A DNA stretch of 64,000 nt from Mangifera indica (lineage: Eukaryota > Streptophyta > Magnoliopsida > Sapindales > Anacardiaceae): the NCBI RefSeq assembly GCF_011075055.1, contig NC_058137.1, positions 1,798,001-1,862,000 on the forward strand. The letters are read 5' to 3'. A model generated the notes under the pieces. That model did no database searches. It was not told the origin of the DNA and saw only the letters and a list, made by a program, of their open reading frames with translations. The position numbers and the translations under genes are program-made. Shown here piece by piece: positions 31,841-43,744 of this stretch. Positions within the stretch are counted from its first letter, which is position 1, and every line of letters begins with the position of its first letter.

Positions 31841-32688
31841 AGTTAGTGGGATGGTGTAGGCGAAAAAGTGATCTTCTTCTTATGTATTACTTCTATGTCC
31901 AGTGGGAGCCTGGATAACTTCTTGTTTGACAAGCCCAAAAGGGTTCTTATCTGGGAGCAAAGGTTGAAGATTATAAAGGGGGCTGCTTGAGGACTTCTTT
32001 CTTTGCATGAAGGATACGAACAAGTTGTGATTCATAGAGATGTTAAGGCTAGTAATGTATTGCTAGACAGTGAATTAAATGGAAGGGTAGGGGATTTTGG
32101 CCTTGCAAGATTGTATGAATTAGGGTCAAACCCGGATACTACAAAGGTCGTCAGCACACTGGGTTATCCACCAACTGAAATACCCAAAACAGGGAAGGCC
32201 ACTGCAAGTTCAGATGTGTATGCATTTGGTGCGCTTTTGTTAGAGGTTGCATGTGGGCGGCGACCTATCCAGCCCACGGCAGTGCTTGAAGAGTTAAGTG
32301 CTGGCTGATTGGGAGCGGGAGAAATGTAGAGAAAGTCCTTGATGTGGTTGATCCTAAACTGAATGGTGAATACAGTGAGGGTGAGGTGTTGATGGTGATT
32401 AAATTGGGGCTACTGTGTTCAAACAATGCGCCCATGGCTCGGCCTACTGTGAGACAAGTGGTGAGGTGCCTAGAGGGGGAGATTCAAGTGCCAGAAATTG
32501 TGAGAGCACCTGATGGTTTTGTTGGTGGGAAATGTATAGTTGAAAAAATTGATGATCTGTTCAACTCATTTGTATCTTAATCCTTTCATCAGATGCCCTC
32601 TTATTCATTAGTGGAAAATGGTGCTAGTTTTGATTCTCTTTCTGCCTCTCCTTTGTCTCTTCTTCCTGTTAGAGGAGAGAGTAGATAG

Positions 32689-33881
32689 CATTGCCAAGAT
32701 CATGGATTAACTATGAGGGGTTTCAACTTGAACCAGAAAATTTTCTTTCTCTTTTCTAGTTTTCAGAATTTCTTCCCAAGAGAAAAGTTTCATTTTGTAT
32801 CCTTGAATTGGTTATAGCAGAAGGATAAGGTGATTGCTCCCACGTAAAAGACAAGGTCAGGTAGGAATAAAGCGAAAATGTTGCAGCAGAGAATTGCAAC
32901 GAAATGGTTAGTGTGACATACATGAATATAAAATAATAATCTACTGTTTATTAATAAGTAAACAAACATTCAGCTAGTATTATCCAAGATAAAGAAAAGG
33001 TTAACAGGATTCATGCTGCTTCTTTTTCATGGGTAGGTGATAAGGTGGCTGCTGGTGACATGATGTTGACGGCTCACTGGTGAGTTAGCTGGTGGCCGCC
33101 GTTTAAGGATGAAATACCAAAAAGACAGTTCAATTAAGGCTAATCAAATATTGTTTTATGGTGGTATTTAGCATAGTATACTCATGAAAAACATGTGAAT
33201 TAAGTGGAGTTGTTGCAGTAGGCATAGAATAGCTAAGGTCAGCCATTCATATAAAATAATCACTGACTTCCTTCACGTTTAAGCTAATTAATTACCTCGG
33301 GTTAGTGTTCCTTTTCAAGTCCTGATTCATCTCCATCTACGCAAGTTAGCACATTAACAATTCTACAAGAAGCTAATGGGAAATTTGTAGTTTCAGGTTG
33401 AACGTTGAGATTACTGCCAATTCCATAAAGTTTGCTTTGCAAGATGGGAAATTTCTTTCAAAGTTTATGTCAATTCCACAAGGTGTGCAACAATCATCTT
33501 TTTTCTTTGAAATCAACTGATCTCTGACTACTGATCAAATCACACAAAATGAAGCTTTGCTCAACTAAATTATGCTAATAATGCAAGCCTTACTCATAAA
33601 ACACTTAGACTAGATACTGTCAGAAAATCAAAATGAAAGAGGGCAAGAAGCCAGATAAACAACATTCAGTTACAATATTATGAAAAACAATGTTACAATG
33701 ACCTTTAGAAACTAGCAATTTTAATAGTTGACAAAGGAAAAATTAACATACATATCAAGAAACAAGTCGGGTTATTTCAAGTATAACATTTTCTTAGAAA
33801 AGGACGATATAAATTTTCCAACTCTCAACCTTCAATCTATTTTAATCCAACAAGACAGACAGTTGTTGAATTAATAACTCA
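32689..33881. other. S.4 3' flank in module 3
   Basis: No gene. Homologous to 7621-8980 and 16333-17580, so the chimeric wreck occupies the S.4 position of a third module. Confidence 0.6.
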
Positions 33882-34324
33882 TTACCCAATTTTTGGGGCC
33901 CTTTCAACTTTTCTAGAGGAATCAACATACAGACGAACCCGATTCTGTTTGAAATCCATGGTGACAATGGAATTTGAAGGAACTACCTGAACTTGTACAG
34001 CTGGTCTCTCTTCTTTGATTTTCTTCTCTGCTTCATCTGCAGTTAGGCCTACTAACTCAGGCCATGTTGTTTTTGTAGCCATGCTTGTTCCAAGTGGCTG
34101 CCCGTATGTTCCTGCATCCCCACCATGAAATTGATGAGCTAACAACACTACCAAAAAAGTTTGGAAAGGTAAAAACACTTGATCGATTTACTCTATTTAA
34201 CAATCAAATAAATATGACATGAAAATACTGATCATTAACAAGTAGGTAACTGACAAGGCAAGCTTGGTGTCGATTGATCAAGTTGTTCTCTAGAGGGCTC
34301 AGTTGGTTTATTCTCCTCAGCCAT
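33882..34324 (-). CDS. Potato inhibitor I family protein, copy 3 (integrity doubtful)
   Basis: Two exons on the minus strand: ATG at 34324, exon 1 to about 34255, exon 2 34111-33882. It encodes [17 protein letters not shown], then [28 protein letters not shown], the loop [11 protein letters not shown] and the RAPKIG end, about 99 codons in all, which fits the family. As in copy 2, the splice I infer puts TGA at the junction codon (T|GA), so function depends on another splice choice or on the inner ATG in exon 2. Exon 2 codes for nearly the same protein as copy 2. It lies about 3 kb in front of an intact clade IV LecRK on the other strand. Confidence 0.6.
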
Positions 34325-36894
34325 AACAAATAGCAAACTGGAAGATTATTATAAGCTGATAATCTTCCCTGTATCAGAAATAACTATTTCTTGGATTTTT
34401 TCAATTCCAACTTCGGTTTTGCCATTTGGAGAAGATTCCAAGGGAGCCAGGCCAATAACTTTGGCAACTGCTATGCACCACATCTCAGGAATATTTTTTT
34501 CCTGCTTGGCCGGCGGATTTGATTTATTAAAGAAGTTTTACACACTAAATCAAATGAGGTGATTCTTTACAAAGCAAAATAAATAGATGTATGCAACTTC
34601 CCACCATGAAAACAAACTACTTGATGCATCAGCTCAGAGGGAGAAATAGTAAAAACAGACACTAGACTTTTTCAACCAGAAAGAAATGATCGATTGTAAT
34701 GAGAAGGGCACAATCAATGGCCGACGAAAGGGCTTTACACACCGGCGTCGGTGTGGTTTTAATATAAAAAACTATTTAATTTAATAATGTTTAAAAAACG
34801 AAAATTACATTTCATTGACTTTGTCACAAAAGTTTAAACTCTCATCAGTTACTCCGTAAAGTTCCCAATTAGTCGATCTAGTTCACCTCATCTGCCGATT
34901 TAGGCCTTTGGCCACTTTCTTTCTATTGAAATTCAACCAACATATCAACATCAAAATCATACTCACCCACCTCCCTCATTATAAATTACCAATATAATTA
35001 ATATAAATCTATCCAAATTTAACTAACAATGTCATTAAAATTGTGTAATTTAGCAAAAATTAAGTTATTTTAACCTGATTTTTATTGAATTGCACGAAAA
35101 GTATTTTATTCCAATTAAAGAGATACTACGAGGTTGGGTTTCATCGGTCATCAACCTTGAGGAAAAAGTTTAGAGTTGAAGAAGAAAAAGACAGTCAGAA
35201 AGTATTGAGAGATATGATGTGATGAGATGAAGATGGCAGAAGAAAATGAAGGAAAAGTTGTGGTGAGGCTATGGAGGGTGGTGGGGCACGGAGAAGAATA
35301 AAGCAGATTTTTTTTAATTTTCTTTTTTCTTTAAAATTATAATTAAGATTTAAATTTAGATTAAAAAAATTACTTAAATATAATTAGAGCTGACAAAAAA
35401 AAAAAAAAAGATGGAAAAGTGTTATTTTCAAAGTTGAAGGGAGGCAATGTTAGTCAAGCAAAAATCAGGTGGAAAATAGTCATTCTCCCTTAAAAAATTT
35501 AGTCCTACAAAATATATATATAACTCCCATGCTACATACATTCTACACAATAATGTAATTGATTGAATTTATAAAACAATTAAATAAATGTGACTGAAAA
35601 ATGAGGTAAACTAAAAGAGTGAAGAGTTATGAAGCCAACACAATTATATTCCGTCTTCAATAGTAATTTCATACCCCTGCCACTGCCACGTATTAATTTT
35701 AGGCAACGCTCAGTTTTTAAATTGTTTCTTAAAATAATATAAATTACGATTTTAATGCTGTTGTATTAAAAAATTAACAATATATTACGATGGTGAAAAA
35801 CCGTAACATTATGAGATATAAAATAATGAATTTATATTACTATTGTTATAGATTAGAAATTTAGCTACGGTTTCATGAGATATAAAATATTATAGTACAT
35901 CAAAATTATGTTTATTAATTCGTAACTATGAATTTGAACTACAAATTTAAAATAAATTCGAATCATGAATTCAAATTGAATTAAGTCATAAATTTGAACT
36001 ATTAATTTAAATCATAATTTGAGTTAAACTAAGTCATGAATTCAAATAATTAATTTGAATCATAAATTAAAATCAAATTTAAACTCGAATTTAACCATTT
36101 TATATTCAAGTCAGAATTAAAAGAATTATAAAAAAAGCATGAAACATTGTCATTTCACTCCCACATACAAAAATAAAATATCAATATCAGCACTTCTTTA
36201 AACGATAATAAAAGCAAATTTATCATTTGCACTCAACAAATCCAATCCAATCTCTTAAAACTATAAAAAAAAAAAAAAAAAAGAGTTTTAATGAAGAAAA
36301 AATATCATTTGCACTCACCACCATTTCTCCATAAGAAGGTTAATATAGCCCTGTTGTCAATGAAATTTCTGTAATGTCTACTGAGCAAGGAATTTCAGCT
36401 GGTGAAGAAGAGGCTTACTGACAAGAAGAACCCAAGTTTTAAGTGAAGTGAAATATAGATCATTTGGCAGTCACTTTTGTCTATTGTATATTTAGTATAT
36501 GAAATTGTGAAGATATTTTTTGGTTTCAATAATGACTTTATCTTATTTATCTATTTTAATTTTTTAAAATAACCGTTATCTAATATTTTTAAAAATTATT
36601 ATCTTTGATGTTCAAATCTGTTGCATTAAGAATTAGACAAATCGTTTACTTAGATGACACCAAAATTGTTGTATTTGGGTTACTAATACAATGATTATTT
36701 TTAATGTTGGCTAATTGAATATAAACTGGTTTATATTATTTAATACAGCGAAAGCATTTGTGACGGGTGCGATTTCATTGCCTATAGTATAAAGTCACAG
36801 TTTTGTGGGTCTTTGGCGACAAAAATCAACCACTGCATTACACCTCTTGTGGTAAGCATGCTTTGAAGTTGAAGACGATGCTTCAACTGGAAAA
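34325..36894. other. Long AT-rich spacer in module 3, no gene
   Basis: 34325-34760 matches the 5' flank of inhibitor copy 2. 35310-35540 matches 20510-20760. 35930-36120 is a run of degenerate short repeats built on AATTTGAACT / AATTCAAAT. The fold-back element of module 2 (18585) has no counterpart here, so it inserted after duplication. No coding signal. Confidence 0.5.
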
Positions 36895-37345
36895 TTTAAG
36901 ACTCTTTAGCACTACTAATCCATTTCTAAGATACCTCAATATTCTATGCTTCCAGATATTATTGATGTTAAAAGGTCTCCGCCGTATGGCACCCGGCGAT
37001 GAGTCAAAGAAGCTTAGAGGCTGATAACCCTCCATCCCTCACCTAACCATAATGAGTGAAACAGACCTCCAACTATAATGAATCAACATTGGATTTAGAT
37101 AACATCCTTCTAGAATGCTTCACTCTAGCACGCTGGCATCTTCGAACTCCCTTCATTTTACTAGGACAAATTTTATGTTGGGCATTTTCTTGCTCCATTA
37201 TTCGTTTCCTCCATGTAAGGGAGATCAAAAAGTCAAACTGCGTTGATTATCTCCCTTTCTTTGAAAGGTAATTAACGGACCAGAATGCACATTGACGTGC
37301 TCTTTACGTTAGCAAAATTGAGTTAAGCATAGGCTGCCTTACTAT
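36895..37345. other. Conserved block 5' of clade IV LecRK (copy d)
   Basis: Same block as 20800-21240. The part at 37262-37345 (AATTAACGGACCAGAATGCACATTGACGTG...) is almost identical to 21190-21290, so copies b and d are the closest pair. Confidence 0.4.
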
Positions 37346-37391
37346 TATTATAATGCTTGTGAAACCATAGGACAATAGCAAGAGCATAGCC

Positions 37392-39374
37392 ATGCTTTTC
37401 AAATTTGCAATTCTGGTTTCTCTCTCAACTAGCTTAGCAGCAGGAGATGAAACACTTGGTTTCGTCTACAATGGGTTCCAATCGGCTAATCTCAGTCTCG
37501 ATGGGGTAGCCGAGTTCACATCCAATGGACTTCTGCGACTTACCAACAACACCGGCATGCAAAAAGGTCATGCTTTTTATCCTAACCCAATATCCTTCAA
37601 GAACTCATCAAATGGCTCTGCTTTTTCTTACTCTACTACCTTTGTTTTTGCAATCCACCCATCACAGCATCTGAGTATTAGTGGGCACGGTATGGCCTTC
37701 GTGATTGCACCAACAAGGGGGCTCCCAGATGCTCGTGGAAGTCAGTACTTAGGCCTTTTTAACGAGCAAAACAGAGGTAATGACAGCAACCATGTTTTTG
37801 CCGTGGAGCTCGATACCACCGTAACCACTGAGTTCTCTGACATCAACGATAACCATGTGGGGATTGATATTAATGATCTGAAGTCTAATAGATCAGCTCC
37901 TGCTGGTTATCATGAGAATCGCACTGGTGAATTTAAGAACTTGACTCTTATAAGTGGCAAAAGAATGCAAGTTTGGGTGGAATATAATGGTGATTATAAT
38001 CAAATCAATGTCACTTTAGCTCCATTCAATAGTGGTAAACCAAGTACTCCACTTTTGTCTTTGCCATATGATCTTTCACCTGTTTTCAACAAAGCCATGT
38101 ATGTTGGCTTCTCATCATCCACGGGTACGGTGTTATCATCTCATTATGTTTTGGGTTGGAGTTTTAAGATGAACGGCCAAGCAGAGGAACTTGCACTCTC
38201 TCAGCTTCCTAAGCTTCCCCGAATTGGCCCCAAACCGAAATCAAAGCTTTTGACGATTGGGTTCCCTGTAATTTTTGTAATCTTGACTTTGGCTGCAGTC
38301 TCAGGGGTAGTTTATGTGATAAGGAGGAAAAGAAAATTCGCTGAAGTGCTTGAAGATTGGGAGCTTGAATACGGGCCTCAGAGATTCAAATACAAAGATC
38401 TTTACATTGCCACCAAAGGGTTTGGAGAAAAGGAGCTATTAGGAACTGGTGGATTCGGAAGGGTGTACAGAGGTGTCCTACCGAAATCTAAACTGGAGAT
38501 TGCGGTGAAGAAAATCTCTCACGAATCAAGACAAGGGATGAGAGAATTCATTGCTGAAATTGTAAGTATTGGTCACCTCCGTCATCGGAATTTGGTTCAA
38601 CTCTTGGGCTATTGTCGGCGTAAAGGAGAACTGCTTTTGGTGTATGACTATATGTGCAATGGAAGTCTTGACAAGTACCTGTATGACCAACCGAAGATCA
38701 CCCTTGACTGGAGACAAAGATTTCAAGTCATCAAAGGCGTAGCTTTGGGCCTATTTTATTTACATGAAGGATGGGAAAAAGTTGTTATTCACAGAGATGT
38801 TAAGGCTAGTAACGTTTTACTCGATGCTGAATTGAATGCAAGACTGGGAGATTTCGGCCTTGCAAGATTATATGACCACGGAACTGATCCACAAACAACA
38901 CACGTCGTTGGAACTATTGGCTATCTTGCCCCAGAGCACACACGGACAGGGAAGGCCACAAGAAGCACTGATGTTTTTTCTTTTGGCACATTTTTGTTAG
39001 AAGTTGTCTGTGGTAGAAGGCCTATAGAACCTCGACCACAATCGGAGGATGTTGTGATATTGGTTGATTGGGTGTTTAGTTATTGGTGTAGAGGTGAAAT
39101 TCTTGAGGCAAGGGACCCGAATTTGGGCACGGATTTTGTGACAGAGGATTTGGAGTTGGTGTTGAAGCTTGGTTTGATGTGCTCTCATGCCGAGCCAACA
39201 ACAAGGCCAAGCATGAGACAAGTTATACAGTATTTGGAGAAGGATGTCCCTTTGCCAGAGTTATCATCCCTTGGAATTTCAGCATATGGTGAAGGCTTTG
39301 ATGATCCATCTTCTTCTACAGGCCTCTCAGGCTTTTCTTCTATTGCCGGGTCAGTGCTTTCAGGTGGCCGATGA
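37392..39374 (+). CDS. L-type lectin receptor kinase, clade IV-like, copy 2
   Basis: Intronless, 660 residues. Signal peptide about 1-17, legume-lectin domain about 20-265 (NHVFAVELD, DINDNHVGID), membrane helix about 287-310, then RRKRK. The kinase has GTGGFGRVYRG at 351-361, K373, HRD 467-469, DFG 487-489 and APE. It is very close to copy 1 at 24684 but about ten residues shorter in the tail, which ends IAGSVLSGGR. The lectin has TTVTTEFSD where copy 1 has IIQNIEFSD. Kinase looks active; ligand unknown. ATG 37392 is in the conserved AGCCATGC context. Confidence 0.93.
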   Translation: MLFKFAILVSLSTSLAAGDETLGFVYNGFQSANLSLDGVAEFTSNGLLRLTNNTGMQKGHAFYPNPISFKNSSNGSAFSYSTTFVFAIHPSQHLSISGHGMAFVIAPTRGLPDARGSQYLGLFNEQNRGNDSNHVFAVELDTTVTTEFSDINDNHVGIDINDLKSNRSAPAGYHENRTGEFKNLTLISGKRMQVWVEYNGDYNQINVTLAPFNSGKPSTPLLSLPYDLSPVFNKAMYVGFSSSTGTVLSSHYVLGWSFKMNGQAEELALSQLPKLPRIGPKPKSKLLTIGFPVIFVILTLAAVSGVVYVIRRKRKFAEVLEDWELEYGPQRFKYKDLYIATKGFGEKELLGTGGFGRVYRGVLPKSKLEIAVKKISHESRQGMREFIAEIVSIGHLRHRNLVQLLGYCRRKGELLLVYDYMCNGSLDKYLYDQPKITLDWRQRFQVIKGVALGLFYLHEGWEKVVIHRDVKASNVLLDAELNARLGDFGLARLYDHGTDPQTTHVVGTIGYLAPEHTRTGKATRSTDVFSFGTFLLEVVCGRRPIEPRPQSEDVVILVDWVFSYWCRGEILEARDPNLGTDFVTEDLELVLKLGLMCSHAEPTTRPSMRQVIQYLEKDVPLPELSSLGISAYGEGFDDPSSSTGLSGFSSIAGSVLSGGR

Positions 39375-40256
39375 TTTTTAAAACTTCAGTTTGTAATTTA
39401 AAAGTTTATAGTAATTGCCATGTCTACGTTGGTACGAGTGAGACCAGGAAATCCCTTGTATAATCCAAATCTTATATTATATTTTTATCGGTAATGAGAA
39501 GTTCTAGTCCTTGTACAATGATGCAAGTATCTCATGCATGACACCCAAATAACTTCTATAGAATTACGTGATTTTGTCTTCAATTGACTTTGTAAAATCA
39601 AGAATAAAAAGTAACAAGAAGAGATGGTGTTCAAATCAAAAAAATTTCAATTAGGACTGGATGACTAGCCCGGTTCAGGAAAAATTAAACTCAAAACTAA
39701 CACCTCAATCGGTTCGATTAGAACTTGACAATTAGCCCAACTCAGGTTAAGTTAAACTCGAAACTAACACCTTAGAAAATATATATAATCATGTATGTCA
39801 TTAAGTTTTTTGATTGTTGAGACTCAAAACCCTAATCAATACAAACAGAAACGGATAAAAATGATACATATATAATACAATAATTAATAAAAAATAGGCT
39901 ATAGAGTTATATAATGATATTTTTAGGAAAAAGAATTAAATATATAGATATTAAATTATTGTCTGATTGATGATTATTTCATTATAAATTTAAAATTATT
40001 TAATTATATAATAACAAAATATTTTTACCTACTTATATAATTAGATACATAATTAAATATATGTACTTAATTAAATATTTAATTAAATATTCGAACACAA
40101 TTAGTTATAAGGACCACCGTTTTTATATGCATGCGGTTAAAATATCCAAGTAACGCCTTAGTTATTATCAAACATGTTAAGCCCACTTCATTTACAAGTT
40201 AACATCTTAGTACCTCAGGTTTGATCATGTTGCAGTTACACCCTTATACTAACACT
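39375..40256. other. AT-rich spacer with a short tandem repeat
   Basis: 39650-39770 holds two units of about 65 bases (TTARACTCRAAACTAACACCT in each). The rest is AT-rich, with TTAATTAAATAT runs near 40060-40090. No gene. Confidence 0.5.
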
Positions 40257-40805
40257 GGTCTTGCAAGATTATATGACCATGGAACTGATCTACAAACAAC
40301 ACACGTTGTTGGAACTCCTGGTTATCTAGCCCCTGAAAATGCTCGAACTGGGAAGGCCACAAGAAGCAGTGATGTGTTTGCTTTTGGTTCATTTCTGCTT
40401 GAAGTTGCTTGTGGAAGAAGGCCTATACAACCACGAGCGGAATCGGAGGATGTGGAGATATTGTTTGAGTGGGTATTTGGTTTTTGAAGTAGGGGTGATA
40501 TTCTTGAGGCACGGGATCAAAACTTGGGAATGAATTACGTAGCTGAGGAATTGGAGATAGTGCTAAAACTTGGGTTGATTGGCTCACATTCAGAGCCAAT
40601 AGCACGACCAAGCATTAGACAAGTTGTGCAGTATCTGGAGAAGGATGCTCCTTTGCCAGAGCTATCATCTGTTGGAATTTCAGCGAGTGGCCTAACATTC
40701 TCTGATAGTAAAGGTCTTGATGATTTTCATTTGCAATGTCCATCTGCTGTGGGACTAACAGGATCCTCTTCTGTTGCAGAATCACTACTTTCTGGTCGTC
40801 GATGA
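40257..40805 (+). pseudogene. LecRK clade IV pseudogene 3 (C-terminal kinase fragment)
   Basis: Homology starts abruptly at GLARLYDHGTD, just after the DFG position, so everything upstream is missing. It runs through GTPGYLAPEN and RPIQPRAESED. A nonsense codon (TGG to TGA) at 40485-40487 breaks it in FGFW. The frame then stays open to the normal end SSVAESLLSGRR at 40805. MRQ is IRQ here. Dead as a kinase. Confidence 0.88.
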
Positions 40806-42832
40806 TGCTTACAGTGTGATTTGTCTGATTTAGGCATCGTATGTTAATAAGAAGAATTTATGCGTCCATGCTATCTCTCTATAATCTTACCGAATTTTCC
40901 TGGAATTTCCTCTCCTTCCATGCCATGGCAAGATAGCATCTCTCAACACTCTCTGCTGTAATTCCAATTGCCTCTTCCCCTTTATTCACGTGACATTAAA
41001 ATTAGCTTTTTACTGCCTACATCACCACTTGCCACCGCTCACACAATCACCACTTGCTGCTTGCAAAGAATTGTCCCGGCACTACCACTTGCATGGCATC
41101 GTCCCATTTTGCAAACAACAAATGTGTGGAACTGACACCCACCAAATCTCCTACACTACAACACAATTTTTTATCCGGAGATTTTGCACCAAATTTACTC
41201 GCTTCCCCCTCGATGTTGTCCCTACGATGTCTACTTGGAGAGGTGAGTTAACCCTTGTCGTCTTCTAGCGGGAATCTTCTGATCTGTCGATTCACTTGTG
41301 TCAATTTTTGGGGTCATTGGCAACAATTTTCTCACAGTAGTCACTAGACTTTTCCGATGTGTTTCCATCATCTTCATTTACTACAATTTCCCCCACCTTA
41401 TTTCATCGTTCTCCTCCCATTTCTATTCTATTCTAGTTTCACCTTTGCCGTATCACCCCGACTTTATCTCAATGACCTTGGCTTAGTTTAATATAAATGG
41501 GTATTTCAATAAAATTATATTTTAATATTTTTTTATTACAATTAATTAAATATAATAATTATTTATACATATAAATTTTACTTAACACAAGAATACTTAT
41601 TAATCTTATAAGTATATATCTTTATGACATTTTTTTATTTTTTATAATAAAAGGTTATTCGAATCAAAGACACTCGTACGGTAATAAGGATCTATTTTTT
41701 ATTCAGATAATGTGTGAATACCCAATAATTAATTTCATAATTTTACACCATAAAGAAAAAAACCTGTTACAATATTAACACAGAAAAACATTTCAACAAA
41801 TACCAAAGTGCCCAATATAATACTAATTTATGCTAGTAATATTTTTAAAAATTTTAAATAATATAATGTAATAATGTAATTTTATTATTTTATTATAATT
41901 AATTAAATATAATAATTATTTATACAACCTAATTTTACCAACCATAATAACGCTACACAAAATTCCAATGTGATATTCACTAAATAAATCTGTTGCTCCT
42001 AGGAAAAAAAAAAGTTGGAAAATGTTGCCGAAATTAGTGGGCTTTACCCCTGTAAATCCCATTTCCCATTTTAACTTCACCATTTTCTCTTTTCACTCCT
42101 GATATTGCAACGTTGAAGTGTCGTTTGTCCAGTTGATTTAACATGATATACGAAAGGCCTGTTACACTGATTTAGGATTTGTCGTTTAGTTGAAGTCGTT
42201 CGTCTGGGAAGAAACACAGATACAATAAAACCAGAAACGAACTAGGTGAATTTGGAGGAAATTCCTTCTGAAAATGAAGATTCAAAAGGAGTTAACGCCA
42301 AATGAATGGAGGGGCCAGGCTGATGAGGTGAGAGAAGCTGGAAAATATGACAAGTTTCTGTACGTCAGAGAACTTAAATGTAATGAAATTTCATCATTTT
42401 AATTAGAAAATAAAATAAAATGCAACATTTAAAGCTTAGCTTCTGTTCATCTGTAAATTTTTTTCGACTGGCGGGCTTGAAATTAAATTCAGTAGTCAAT
42501 CCGCCAATGTCAGTAGGGCCACTCTAGTTGACTCGAATTCAACTCGGTCCCATAGTAGACGGTGATCGACCGTCTGATTGATGCCCTGTTTTACATGCAG
42601 TGTACCGTTGACGAGGCTGTTGTCTTCATCTCCTGACAAAACTTTTCAATTTTTCAGATCAGATTTTGATAGATCGGCTTTTCAAAGGAAAAAAGAGATA
42701 CAGTCAGAGCATGATAATGTCTTTGTAAAGTTTCAGAGATTGAAATCTACATCTTAAAAGAAAAATATTATTTTTTAAAATTTATCCTCAGCGAAAATAG
42801 TTAATTTTTAACAATCAGGTTAGGGTTGGCTC
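40806..42832. other. Duplicated 3'/5' flank, unit A
   Basis: 40806-40985 repeats at 43745-43940, and about 41960-42600 repeats at 44440-45080 (GTTGCTCCTAGGAAAAAAAA, GTTGACTCGAATTCAACTCGG). In unit B that last segment leads into the intact LecRK at 45196; in unit A no LecRK follows, only the fragment at 42833. Small ORFs at 40990-41490 are not supported. Confidence 0.55.
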
Positions 42833-43000
42833 ACATTCAGAGCCAACAGCACGGCCAAGCATGAGACAGGTTGTGCAGCATCTGGAGAAGGATGCTTATT
42901 TGCCAGAGCTATCGTCTGTTGGAATTTCAGCGAGTGGCCTAACATTCTCTAATAGTAAAGGTCTTGATGATTTTCATTTGCAATGTCCATTTGCTGTGGG

Positions 43001-43345
43001 TAGGGTTAGATTCGAATCGAGTCAAATTGAGCTCGGCTCACAGCCAGCTCAGACTCGGCTCGATTTATTTATAGACGGCTCGAGTTCGGTTCGAGCTCGA
43101 CTCGAGCTCAATTCGGCTCGGCTCGAGTTCGGCATATTTTTGGCTCGATTTGACTCGTTTTTTATATCAAAACGATATCGTTTTTAATATATATGGATCA
43201 AAACGATGTCATTTTGTATAAAAAATTTTTAAAAAAAATCTACCGAGCCAATTCGAGCTTGATCGAGCCAAACAGAGCTCAACTTATTTCAGGCTCGAAC
43301 CGAGCAGAGCCGAGCTCAAGCTGACTCAGCTCGAGTCCAACCCTA
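43001..43345. mobile_element. hAT-type MITE, younger of two nested
   Basis: 345 bases, ends TAGGGTTAGATTCGA / inverted TAGGGTTGGACTCG. A perfect 8 bp target duplication GCTGTGGG lies at 42993-43000 and 43346-43353. The body is rich in GCTCGAGCTCGG-type motifs. No transposase. An 8 bp duplication fits hAT. Confidence 0.85.
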
Positions 43346-43354
43346 GCTGTGGGA

Positions 43355-43685
43355 ATAGAATTAGATTCGAACTGAGTCTGTTCGAGCTTAAGTTTGACTC
43401 GAACAAACTTGAAACAAGTCAGTCTTATACAAGCTCGTTCGAGTTTGAGTTACTCGTCAAATTTGTCAATTAAAAATTTTAATACAAAATAACATTGTTT
43501 CGATCAATATATATTAAAATGACGTTATTTCAACAACTATATAGTTAAAAACTCAAATTCAAAATAAGTTGAATCGAATTCGAATAAGTTCAAACCCAAC
43601 TTCTATGAGCTCGACAAACTCAAACTAAAACTCTATTATATATAAATCAAATCAAATTTAAATTTAATTCAATTCGAATTTAACC
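43355..43685. mobile_element. hAT-type MITE, older of two nested
   Basis: About 331 bases, starting ATAGAATTAGATTCGAAC and ending TCGAATTTAACC, diverged inverted ends of the same family. Flanks read CTGTGGGA (43347-43354) and CTGTAGAA (43686-43693); the undisturbed site at 40747 reads CTGTGGGA, so this is an aged 8 bp duplication. Confidence 0.7.
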
Positions 43686-43744
43686 CTGTAGAACTAACAG
43701 GGTCCTCTTCTGTTGCAAAATCACTACGTTCAGGTGGTCGTTGA

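Larger units (their letters stand above)
27762..32688 (+). pseudogene. Chimeric LecRK pseudogene (IV lectin scrap + S.4 kinase), Copia-interrupted
   Basis: 27770-27850 matches a clade IV lectin stretch (CAAGTTTGGGTGGAATATCA). From 27929 the sequence switches to the S.4 type, entering the kinase inside the glycine loop ([13 protein letters not shown]). Ψ-kinase homology runs to VQL at about 28082, is broken by the Copia element (28083-31840), and resumes with [12 protein letters not shown] at 31843. Further damage: nonsense at about 31989 (GCTTGAGG), changed [10 protein letters not shown] ([10 protein letters not shown]), a frameshift and deletion near 32290-32340, and an early stop TAA at 32578-32580. 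HRD and DFG are still legible at about 32030 and 32093. Signal peptide, most of the lectin and the membrane helix are gone. Confidence 0.88.
42833..43744 (+). pseudogene. LecRK clade IV pseudogene 4 (tail only, two MITEs inside)
   Basis: Only the last part of the kinase and the tail remain: GSHSEPTARPSMRQVVQ, LPELSSVGISASGL, then HLQCPFAVG. Two hAT-type MITEs (43001-43345 and 43355-43685) separate this from the end, LTGSSSVAKSLRSGGR, at about 43693-43744. It is a sister copy of the tail of pseudogene 3. Confidence 0.88.
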
